Part shown: positions 37,181-44,658 of the stretch, one piece after another | Layout: each line of letters opens with the position of its first letter | Position numbering within the stretch: the stretch's first letter is position 1 | Source of the DNA: Tsuneonella dongtanensis | GTDB lineage: Bacteria > Pseudomonadota > Alphaproteobacteria > Sphingomonadales > Sphingomonadaceae | Length of the DNA: 64,000 bases | NCBI RefSeq assembly: GCF_001698205.1 | Contig: NZ_CP016591.1 | Span: 1,674,001-1,738,000, forward strand | Direction of reading: 5' to 3' | Made by a program: the position numbers and the translations under genes | The notes under the pieces: model-generated | Told to the model about the DNA's origin: nothing | The model's input: only the letters and a program-made list of their open reading frames with translations | The model's database searches: none

Positions 37181-38178
37181 TGGTAACCGTCCGCATCGAC
37201 CTTGCCGCGAAAGACCCAGTATGCCCACGCGGTGTAGGCGAGGATGAGCGGCATCGTGATGGCCACGCCCACCAGCATGAACTGCTGGCTCCGCGCAGGC
37301 GCGGCAGCGTCCCAGATCGTCACGTCGGGCGGGACGATATTCGGAAAGATGGTCACGCCAAGACCGGCCATTCCCGTGAGGAACAGGCCGAGCGAGCATG
37401 CGAAGGGGGCCGCTTCACGGCCCTGCGCCAGTCCGCGCAGCAGGAGCAGGGCAAGCGCGCCGCTCACGAGCGGAATCGGTGCGGCGTAAAGCAGATCGGG
37501 CATGGCCAGCCAGCGTTCGGCATATTCCGGGCGCAGCACGACGTTGTAGAGGCTGACGGCCGCCATCAGCGCGATCGTCAGCCACGCCGCGCGCACGGCG
37601 AGCCTGCGCGCGTGGTCCTGCGCCGCACCTTCCAGTTTCCAGACCAGCCAGGTGCTGCCGAGCAGAGCGTAGCCCGCCACTGTGCCGACGCCGGTGAGCA
37701 GCGTGTAAGGGGTCAGCCAGTCCCACCACGACCCGGCATAGGACCGTCCCTCGACCGCGATCCCCTGCAGCAGCGCACCCAGGATCATGCCCTGCGCTAG
37801 CGCCGCAACCAGCGATCCGCCGGCAAAGGCAATATCCCAGAAAGCCCGGTGACCGGGGTCCCGCCAGCGGAACTCGAATGCGACACCGCGGAACACGAGC
37901 CCGAGAAGCATGGCGATGATCAGCGGGTAGGTCGCCGGGAGGACTATCGCGTAGGCGAGGGGGAAGGCCGCAAACAGGCCGCCGCCGCCGAGTACCAGCC
38001 AGGTCTCGTTGCCGTCCCACACCGGCGCGATCGAATTCATCGCAGCGTCGCGCTCCTGACCCACCGCGAAGGTCGGGAAAAGCACCCCGATGCCGAGGTC
38101 GAAGCCGTCCATCACGACATACATGAACACCGAAAAGGCGATCAGGAACGCCCATATCAGCGGCAGGTCGAGGGTCAT
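37177..38178 (-). CDS. cydB: cytochrome bd-type quinol oxidase subunit II
   Basis: 333 aa, about eight membrane helices. The N-terminal FSVFMYVVMDGFDLGIGVLF and NSIAPVWDGNETWLVLGGG are standard for CydB/CioB. Partner of CydA in four-electron O2 reduction without proton pumping. Overlaps cydA by 4 nt upstream and the DUF2474 gene downstream. Confidence 0.96.
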   Translation of the reverse strand: MTLDLPLIWAFLIAFSVFMYVVMDGFDLGIGVLFPTFAVGQERDAAMNSIAPVWDGNETWLVLGGGGLFAAFPLAYAIVLPATYPLIIAMLLGLVFRGVAFEFRWRDPGHRAFWDIAFAGGSLVAALAQGMILGALLQGIAVEGRSYAGSWWDWLTPYTLLTGVGTVAGYALLGSTWLVWKLEGAAQDHARRLAVRAAWLTIALMAAVSLYNVVLRPEYAERWLAMPDLLYAAPIPLVSGALALLLLRGLAQGREAAPFACSLGLFLTGMAGLGVTIFPNIVPPDVTIWDAAAPARSQQFMLVGVAITMPLILAYTAWAYWVFRGKVDADGYH

Positions 38179-39617
38179 CGCTCGACCTCCCCCTGCTCGC
38201 GCGGCTCGCCGTCGCTGGCCGCCTGGGACGCGGGGGTGATACCGGCGGCACGGATCGGCCCGGCGACCCCGGTCGCGGGACCGCTCTCGCCCGTCTGCAC
38301 CCCGTCGGCCATGAGCTTCAGGATGTACCAGACGCCTGCGCCGAAAACGGCGAAGTAGACGACGACGAAGGCGGCAAGGGAACTCGCCACGGCCGGCGCG
38401 TCGAGCGGGCTTGCGCTGTCGCTTGTGCGAAGCAGGCCGTAGACCGTCCAAGGCTGGCGACCGACTTCGGTGGTGATCCAGCCGGCGATGACCGCGACGA
38501 AGCCCGACGGCGCCATGACGAGTGCCGCCCGGTGCAGCCAGCGCCACTCGTAGAGCCGCCCGCGCCAGCGCGCGAAAAGGCTCCACAGGCCGATTGCTAG
38601 CATGAGCATGCCGATCCCGACCATCACGCGGAAAGACCAGAAAACGATGCCGACAGGGGGCCGATCCTCGGGCGGGACGGTATCGAGCCCGGCCAGGGGC
38701 GCATTGAGGTCATGCTTTAATATCAGGCTGGAAGCCTTTGGAATCTCGATTGAGTACTTTACTTCACCGGCCTCGCTGTCGGGGATGCCGAACAGAATCA
38801 GGGGGGCGCCATCCGGGTGACTCTCGAAATGGCCTTCCATCGCCATGACTTTGGCCGGCTGGTGTTCGAGCGTGTTAAGGCCGTGCAGGTCTCCCAGCAC
38901 GATCTGCACGGGCGCTACGACCGCCGCCATCCACATGGCCATCGAGAACATCGTCCGCGCGTGTCGCTGGGTGCGGTCCTTCAGCAGGTGCCACGCGCCC
39001 ACACCGCCCACGACGAAGGCGGTGGTCAGGTAGGCCGCGGTGACGGTGTGCAGCAGCCGGTACGGAAAGCTGGGATTGAACACAATGTCCCACCAGCTCT
39101 CGCCGGGTAGGAACTGGCCGTTCGCGCCCATCACGAAGCCCGCCGGCGTTTGCATCCACGAGTTGACCGAGAGGATCCAGAACGCGCTGATGAAGGTGCC
39201 GACTGCGACCATGCACGTGGCCGCGAAGTGCAGCCCCTTGCCGACCTTCTTCATCCCGAACAGCATCACGCCGAGGAAACCGGCCTCGAGGAAGAAGGCG
39301 GTCAACACCTCATAGGCCATCAGCGGGCCAATCACCGGCCCGGCCTTGTCGGAAAATACGGCCCAGTTGGTCCCGAACTGATAGGACATGACGATCCCGC
39401 TCACCACGCCCATCGCGAAGGCGACCGCGAAGATCTTCAGCCAGAAGCGGAACAGGTCGAGGTAACGCTGCTCGCCCGTCTTCAGCCACAAACCTTCGAG
39501 CACCATCAGGTAGCTGGCGAGGCCGATCGAGAACGCGGGAAAAATGAAGTGGAAGCTCACCGTGAAGGCGAACTGGATCCGCGCGAGGAGCAGGGCGTCG
39601 AGGTCCGGCATCGGCAC
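38175..39617 (-). CDS. cydA: cytochrome bd-type quinol oxidase subunit I
   Basis: 480 aa. Haem ligand His in FHFIFPAFSIGL, the quinol-site motif TEVGRQPWTVYG and a short Q-loop mark the CioA (cyanide-insensitive) branch rather than long-loop E. coli CydA. Binds haems b558, b595 and d in the inner membrane. First gene of the three-gene operon; ATG at 39617, with a second ATG 6 nt later possible. Confidence 0.95.
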   Translation of the reverse strand: MPMPDLDALLLARIQFAFTVSFHFIFPAFSIGLASYLMVLEGLWLKTGEQRYLDLFRFWLKIFAVAFAMGVVSGIVMSYQFGTNWAVFSDKAGPVIGPLMAYEVLTAFFLEAGFLGVMLFGMKKVGKGLHFAATCMVAVGTFISAFWILSVNSWMQTPAGFVMGANGQFLPGESWWDIVFNPSFPYRLLHTVTAAYLTTAFVVGGVGAWHLLKDRTQRHARTMFSMAMWMAAVVAPVQIVLGDLHGLNTLEHQPAKVMAMEGHFESHPDGAPLILFGIPDSEAGEVKYSIEIPKASSLILKHDLNAPLAGLDTVPPEDRPPVGIVFWSFRVMVGIGMLMLAIGLWSLFARWRGRLYEWRWLHRAALVMAPSGFVAVIAGWITTEVGRQPWTVYGLLRTSDSASPLDAPAVASSLAAFVVVYFAVFGAGVWYILKLMADGVQTGESGPATGVAGPIRAAGITPASQAASDGEPREQGEVER

Positions 39618-39742
39618 TGCGGTATGGCCTGACCGGCTTCGGCGCTCAATCGGTCATTTGGCAAGCCGAGTTGCGTGCAATGCAACGCTGCGAGTGCGAA
39701 AAGACTTGCCGTTCAGCGTGCAATCCGCACATCGTGCTCGCG

Positions 39743-41833
39743 ATGCTGCGCCAATACGAACTCGTGGAAAGGGTCAAGGAGTACGATCCGGACGCCGATG
39801 AGGCGTTGCTCAACCGCGCGTACGTCTACACCGTGCAGAAGCACGGCACCCAGAAGCGCGCATCGGGCGATCCCTATTTCAGCCATCCGGTCGAGGTCGC
39901 GGGCCTGATGACCGACCTCAAGCTCGACCAGGAAACGATCATCACCGCGCTGCTCCACGATACCGTGGAGGATACGCTGGCGACGATCGACGAGGTCGAG
40001 GACCTGTTCGGCAGCGACGTAGCCCGGCTGGTCGACGGGGTGACCAAGCTCTCCAAGATCGAGGCGATGCCCGAGAACGAGCGGGCGGCGGAGAACCTGC
40101 GCAAGTTCCTGCTCGCCATGAGCGAGGACATCCGCGTGCTTCTCGTGAAGCTGGGCGACCGGCTGCACAACATGCGGACGCTCCATTTCATCAAGAGCCC
40201 GGACAAGCGCAAGCGCATCGCGCGCGAGACGATGGAAATCTATGCCCCGCTGGCGGAGCGGGTGGGCATGTACGAATACATGCGCGAGATGCAGATGCTC
40301 GCGTTCGAACAGCTCGAGCCGGAGGCCTATGGCACCATCACTGGCCGCCTCGCGCAGATCCGCAGCGCCGATGGCGGGCAGGTCGATGCGATCGCGCTGG
40401 CGATCAAGCAGGCGCTTGCCGAGGCGGGCCTGAAGGTCGAGGTCTCGGGGCGCGAGAAGCACCCTTACTCGATCTGGCGCAAGATGGCCGAACGGCACGT
40501 CAGCTTCGAGCAGGTGACCGACATCATGGCGTTTCGGGTCATCGCCGACACCGATGCCGACTGCTACCGCGCGCTCGGCGTGCTGCACACGACCTGGCAG
40601 TTCATTCCCGGCAAGTTCAAGGATTACATCTCGACGCCCAAGACGAACGGGTACCGCAGCCTGCACACCTCGCTGATCTACGAGAATTCGATGCGGGTGG
40701 AGGTGCAGATCCGCACCAAGCAGATGCACCGCACCAACGAATTCGGCCTTGCTGCGCACTGGGCCTACAAGCAGGGCGACCGGCCCGACGGACAGGTGGG
40801 CTGGCTGCGCGACCTGATCGAGATCGTCGACGCAAGCCACGACGCCGAGGAACTCCTCGAGCACACCCGTCTCGCAATCTACCAGGACCGGATTTTCGCG
40901 TTCACGCCCAAGGGCGCCCTGTTCCAGCTTCCCAAGGGCGCGACCCCGGTCGACTTCGCCTTCGCGGTCCATACCGACCTTGGCGCGCAGACCGTCGGTG
41001 CCAAGATCAACGGTCGGCATATGCCGCTGCGCACGGTTCTGAACAACGGCGACGTGGTCGAGATCATCAAGGGCAAGAACGCCGAGCCGCAGATGAGCTG
41101 GCTCGGCTTCGTGAGCACCGGAAAGGCGCGCGCCTCGATCCGCCGCTCGGTGCGGCTCAAGGAACGCGAGGAAGTCGCCACCCTCGGCCGCAAGCTATTC
41201 GACGAGATCGCCGCGCGGCTTCCGGCGAAGATCGGCAAGAAGGCGGTGCGCGAGGCGGTGAAAAGGCTGGAACTCGAGGACGAGGACGACCTCATGTACG
41301 CAATCGGCGCCAACAAGCTTGGCGACCGGGCGGTCATGGAAGCGCTCGTCCCCGGCAGCACTGCCGACCTCGACGAAGCCGACGAAGAGCCGCGGCAGGA
41401 CAAGGCTATCTCGATCCGCGGGCTCACGCCCGGCGTGGGGTTCCACCTTGCCGAATGCTGCCACCCGGTGCCCGGGGACCGCATCGTCGGCCTGCGCAAG
41501 ACCGACGCTCCGGTAGAGGTTCACACGATCGATTGCCTCGAGCTGGCCAGCGGGATCGACGCCGACTGGATCGACCTCAACTGGGGCAAGCGCAGCCACG
41601 GCGCCGTGGGTCGGCTTCGGGTGACCCTTTACGACCGGCCGGGGACGCTTGCCGAGATGGCGGGACTGTTCGCCCAGAATCACGCGAACGTCGTTGCCCT
41701 CGACCAGACGCAGAAGGACCATCCGTTCACGACCTACGACGTGGAATTGGATGTCGACGACCTTGCGCATCTGACCCGCATACTCAGCGCGCTGCGTGCC
41801 AGCGACGCGGTGGCGCAGGCGGAGCGGCTGTGA
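39743..41833 (+). CDS. rsh: bifunctional (p)ppGpp synthetase/hydrolase
   Basis: RelA/SpoT homologue, 696 aa, the sole stringent-response enzyme in most alphaproteobacteria. HD hydrolase domain with LLHDTVEDTLAT (residues about 20-200), synthetase domain with NGYRSLHTSLIY (about 235-350), TGS domain with FTPKGALFQLPKGATPVDFA (about 390-450), and C-terminal ACT domain. The ATG at 39743 (MLRQYELVERVKEYDPDAD) gives the family N-terminus; the upstream extension is unlikely. The stop overlaps the next gene. Confidence 0.95.
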   Translation: MLRQYELVERVKEYDPDADEALLNRAYVYTVQKHGTQKRASGDPYFSHPVEVAGLMTDLKLDQETIITALLHDTVEDTLATIDEVEDLFGSDVARLVDGVTKLSKIEAMPENERAAENLRKFLLAMSEDIRVLLVKLGDRLHNMRTLHFIKSPDKRKRIARETMEIYAPLAERVGMYEYMREMQMLAFEQLEPEAYGTITGRLAQIRSADGGQVDAIALAIKQALAEAGLKVEVSGREKHPYSIWRKMAERHVSFEQVTDIMAFRVIADTDADCYRALGVLHTTWQFIPGKFKDYISTPKTNGYRSLHTSLIYENSMRVEVQIRTKQMHRTNEFGLAAHWAYKQGDRPDGQVGWLRDLIEIVDASHDAEELLEHTRLAIYQDRIFAFTPKGALFQLPKGATPVDFAFAVHTDLGAQTVGAKINGRHMPLRTVLNNGDVVEIIKGKNAEPQMSWLGFVSTGKARASIRRSVRLKEREEVATLGRKLFDEIAARLPAKIGKKAVREAVKRLELEDEDDLMYAIGANKLGDRAVMEALVPGSTADLDEADEEPRQDKAISIRGLTPGVGFHLAECCHPVPGDRIVGLRKTDAPVEVHTIDCLELASGIDADWIDLNWGKRSHGAVGRLRVTLYDRPGTLAEMAGLFAQNHANVVALDQTQKDHPFTTYDVELDVDDLAHLTRILSALRASDAVAQAERL

Positions 41834-42201
41834 GCGATTGCCCGATCGTCGGGTTCGACCACGTCCAGCTCGCCATGCCGGCGGGCGGCGAGGACGCGGC
41901 GCGCGCATTCTATGCCGGCGTCCTCGGGCTCGCCGAAGTGCCCAAACCTGCCGACCTCGCAACTCGTGGCGGCTGCTGGTTCGAAGGGGGCGGCGTCAGC
42001 GTCCATCTCGGAGTGGACGCGAATTTCCGCCCGGCGGCCAAGGCGCATCCCGCGCTGCTGGTTGAAGATCTCGCTGCGATGCGCGACCGACTGGAGGCGT
42101 ACGATGTCGCTTTTACCGACGGATCGCCTCTCGACGGGTACCGCCGCGGCGACATCTGCGATCCCTTCGGCAACCGCATCGAACTGATGCAGAAGCTTTG
42201 A
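41830..42201 (+). CDS. VOC family (glyoxalase-like) protein
   Basis: 123 aa, one vicinal-oxygen-chelate module pair: HVQLAMPAGGEDAARAFY, then GVSVHLGVDANFRPAAKAHP and DPFGNRIELMQ. It starts at a GTG overlapping the rsh stop by 4 nt, so it is co-translated with rsh. Metal-binding His/Glu positions are consistent with an active VOC enzyme, but the reaction is unknown. Confidence 0.85.
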   Translation: MSDCPIVGFDHVQLAMPAGGEDAARAFYAGVLGLAEVPKPADLATRGGCWFEGGGVSVHLGVDANFRPAAKAHPALLVEDLAAMRDRLEAYDVAFTDGSPLDGYRRGDICDPFGNRIELMQKL

Positions 42202-42208
42202 CAGCCGC

Positions 42209-42661
42209 ATGCGCGTCGCATTGTTCGAGCCCGAGATCGCGGGCAACGTTGGTGCGGTGTTGCGGCTCGGCGCGTGTCTCGGCGTGCCAGTCGACCTGAT
42301 CGAGCCGATGGGTTTTGTGTGGGACGACAGGCGGGTGCGCCGCACTGCAATGGACTACATCGACCATGTCGAGGTGGTGCGCCACGCCGGGTGGGAGGCG
42401 TTTTGCGATACGCTGGGGGAGGGGCGGCTGGTGCTGTTCACCACCAAGGCCCAGCACTCGCCCTATGACTTTGCGTTCCGGCCCGACGATGTGCTGCTGT
42501 TCGGCAAGGAGAGCACCGGGGTGCCGGACCACGTGCGCGATGCCAGCGGGGCGCAGGTTCGATTTCCGATGCGCCCCGAGGTCCGTTCGATGAACCTCGC
42601 CTCTTCGGTCGCGCTGGCGATGGGCGAGGCACTGCGCCAGACGGGCGGGCTCCCGGGCTAG
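42209..42661 (+). CDS. trmL: tRNA (cytidine34-2'-O)-methyltransferase
   Basis: SPOUT-class methyltransferase, 150 aa, methylating the wobble 2'-OH of tRNA-Leu. Motifs are LFEPEIAGNVGAVLRLGA, LLFGKESTGVPDHV and RSMNLASSVALAMGEALRQ, which form the trefoil knot. Follows the VOC gene by 7 nt and ends 4 nt into a convergent gene. Confidence 0.94.
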   Translation: MRVALFEPEIAGNVGAVLRLGACLGVPVDLIEPMGFVWDDRRVRRTAMDYIDHVEVVRHAGWEAFCDTLGEGRLVLFTTKAQHSPYDFAFRPDDVLLFGKESTGVPDHVRDASGAQVRFPMRPEVRSMNLASSVALAMGEALRQTGGLPG

Positions 42662-42969
42662 AGCAGCTCCAGTTCGACAGTCAGCGGATCGCCCTCGGCG
42701 AGATCCTCCGCATGCAACACTTTCTTGCCGATGAGCAGCCACCAGTCGCCCGACTTGGAGGGAAACACCGAGGTCTTCCAGCGCGTTTCGCCGACCAATG
42801 CCATGACCTTCACCGACCCGAAGCCGCGCCGGGCGCCGAACTCGAGCCGTTGCAGCCGCTCGGCTTGGGTGATCGCCTCTGCAGCCTCGCCGGTGATCGT
42901 GACGAGGTGGTAAGTCCCACGCTCACCGCGCCAGCACTCCAGCGTCGTGGTGTGCGTCAGATCACTCAA
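42658..42969 (-). CDS. DUF1905 family protein
   Basis: 103 aa. The DUF1905 core is recognisable as GFGSVKVMALVGETRWKTSVFPS followed, in part, by WLLIGKKVLHAEDLAEGD. A TTG at 42969 is the most likely start; it overlaps the upstream gene stop by 8 nt. Longer in-frame readings are shadows. Function unknown; the family sometimes co-occurs with bacteriocin-protection-like proteins. Confidence 0.75.
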   Translation of the reverse strand: MSDLTHTTTLECWRGERGTYHLVTITGEAAEAITQAERLQRLEFGARRGFGSVKVMALVGETRWKTSVFPSKSGDWWLLIGKKVLHAEDLAEGDPLTVELELL

Positions 42970-43906
42970 TGGGCGCGCGCCGCACCGGCACCGGGATGTT
43001 GCACACGTCCGCACCGCCTGCGGGCACGATGAAGAACGGATCGCGCCGGTTCGCACGCGCGTCGGCATAGCGGGCGAAGGCTTCGCCGTCGGTCGAGAGG
43101 TACTGGAAGGCGGGTAAGTCCGCGACCTCGCTGCCGAGCCGGATCGCGGCGATCGGCACGCGCTCTTCCGGCGTTTCGTAGAACCCCAGCGGTCCTGTGC
43201 CGCGCGGCAGGGTGGACAGGTGCTCGATCCCTTCGATCACCCGGCCGACGACGGCGATGTTCCGGTCGAGATGCCGAGGTGCATGGCCGATCACGGTGTA
43301 GAGCTCGGCGCCGGTTCCCGCATCGGGCGGCATGTTCCGACCGACGCCGACGCTGCCGTAGCAGTGGACGGGCCAGGCATCGTAAGCCATCGAGTGGCTG
43401 CTTGGCCATTCGACCGCCACCGGCCACCCATCTCGCATGATTGAAAACTGCGCATAGCTATCGCGAAACTTTGAATATCTCAGCACATCTTCCTCAATCT
43501 TCGCGACGTAGCGATTCTCGCTCGTCACTTGCAGACCCTTCGGAAGCGTCTTCGCCTTCGCCGCATCCTCAGCGTCCGGATCGCCCCACTGGACGACGTA
43601 GTTGTCTTGGGCACGCCCAATCGCGAGGCCGTCCCACCAGTGCGCCTTTGCCAGTGTGCGGATGTTGGCGACCCACGGGTGGCTGAAGGGCGGCGGCATG
43701 AACTGGATGACCACGCGGCGGGCCTTGCCATCACGGTCGGGGGCGAGATCCATCACCAGCAGGTCGTCCGGCGCGATCGCAACCCACTCGCTCGCGGGCG
43801 CAGCGGCGACGATTTCGTTCGGGGAGGGCGCCGCGGGCTTCTCCGCTTCCTGGGCGAGGGCGGGCGCGGCGAGCAGCGCGGCGGCAAGGAGGAGTTTCGC
43901 TGTCAT
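42962..43906 (-). CDS. secreted cyclophilin-type peptidyl-prolyl isomerase
   Basis: 314 aa with signal peptide (AKLLLAAALLAAPALAQ). A cyclophilin-like domain spans about residues 45-240 (VVIQFMPPPFSHPWVANI, DNYVVQWGDPD, RNIAVVGRVIEGIEHLSTLP) with inserts. The core FxxxxxP...Q active-site residues are only partly conserved, so activity is uncertain. Probable periplasmic foldase. Confidence 0.85.
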   Translation of the reverse strand: MTAKLLLAAALLAAPALAQEAEKPAAPSPNEIVAAAPASEWVAIAPDDLLVMDLAPDRDGKARRVVIQFMPPPFSHPWVANIRTLAKAHWWDGLAIGRAQDNYVVQWGDPDAEDAAKAKTLPKGLQVTSENRYVAKIEEDVLRYSKFRDSYAQFSIMRDGWPVAVEWPSSHSMAYDAWPVHCYGSVGVGRNMPPDAGTGAELYTVIGHAPRHLDRNIAVVGRVIEGIEHLSTLPRGTGPLGFYETPEERVPIAAIRLGSEVADLPAFQYLSTDGEAFARYADARANRRDPFFIVPAGGADVCNIPVPVRRAPIE

Positions 43907-43945
43907 GGGAGAGGGTTGTGCCACGCCCACGCGCCAAGGCAAGCG

Positions 43946-44347
43946 TCAGTCCGCGGCGTCTTCCAGCGCGTGCATGTCCTCGTCGCTGAGGCCGAAGTGA
44001 TGGCCGATCTCGTGGACCACCACGTGCGCGATGAGGTGTTCGAGATCGTGCCCGTCGGCGATCCACTCGTCGAGGATCGGTTGCCGAAACAGGCGCACCC
44101 GGTTTGGCATCTGGCCGCTGTCCGCGATGGATTGCTCGGTCAAGCCGATGCCTTCGAACAGGCCGGTGAGCTCGAACGGGTCCTCGATCCCCATCGCGGC
44201 GAGGGTTTCCTCGTCGGCGAATTCCTCGACACTCATCACCAGGTCGCCGAGATGCGCGGCGAACTCCGCGGGCAGGCGGGCAAATGCCGTCCGGGCAATC
44301 GCCTCGAACTCGGCGGGGGAGGGTGGTGGGCCGAAAGTGCGGTTCAT
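43946..44347 (-). CDS. zincin-like metallopeptidase family protein
   Basis: 133 aa. The zinc motif VVHEIGHHFGLSDEDM is HExxH with a third ligand in the E/D-rich tail. It belongs to the minimal metallopeptidase group (formerly DUF1025). Start MNRTFGPPPSPAEFE. Cytosolic; substrate unknown. Confidence 0.9.
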   Translation of the reverse strand: MNRTFGPPPSPAEFEAIARTAFARLPAEFAAHLGDLVMSVEEFADEETLAAMGIEDPFELTGLFEGIGLTEQSIADSGQMPNRVRLFRQPILDEWIADGHDLEHLIAHVVVHEIGHHFGLSDEDMHALEDAAD

Positions 44348-44423
44348 GGGTGGCGATATGGGCAGCTTCCGGGCGCTTGTCACCATCCCCGCAGATGGCT
44401 AGGGGCGCGCTTCCAGTGCATGC

Positions 44424-44514
44424 GGAGCGGTGGCCGAGTGGTCGAAGGCGCTCGCCTGGAAAGTGAGTATACGTCACAAGCGTATCGAGGGTTCGAATCC
44501 CTCCCGCTCCGCCA
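44424..44514 (+). tRNA. tRNA-Ser(GGA)
   Basis: Acceptor stem GGAGCGG pairs with CCGCTCC, followed by G73 and an encoded CCA. The anticodon stem CTCGC/GTGAG (one G-U) encloses the loop CTGGAAA with anticodon GGA. A long variable arm (TATACGTCACAAGCGTATC) is typical of class II tRNA-Ser. The T arm GAGGGTTCGAATCCCTC is perfect. Reads UCC and UCU. It stands directly before the polyuronate locus. Confidence 0.97.
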
Positions 44515-44585
44515 GCCACCCCCTCGCCATCCATGCATAGAGCCTAAATCTCCAATCGCTTCCTGCGGAATCGCGCTTATCTGGT

Positions 44586-44618
44586 TGACACCGGTGTCAG
44601 CAAATGACACCGGTAGTC
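44586..44618. promoter_or_regulatory. tandem LacI-type operator before TonB receptor 1
   Basis: A perfect 14-bp palindrome TGACACCGGTGTCA (44586-44599) is followed 5 bp later by the half-degenerate copy TGACACCGGTAGTC (44605-44618). A TTGACA hexamer overlaps the first. The same core occurs twice in the dctP/hydratase divergent region. The LacI-family protein at 48988-50037 is the probable ligand-sensing repressor. Confidence 0.7.
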
Positions 44619-44658
44619 CATCGAGCGACACAAGATCGTCGGACAGAGGGAGAGTTTC

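Noticed and set aside
44424-44514. Attachment-site duplication of the tRNA-Ser 3' end within the locus
   Set aside because: No second copy of the T-arm/acceptor sequence was seen in the window; it could still lie beyond the right edge.
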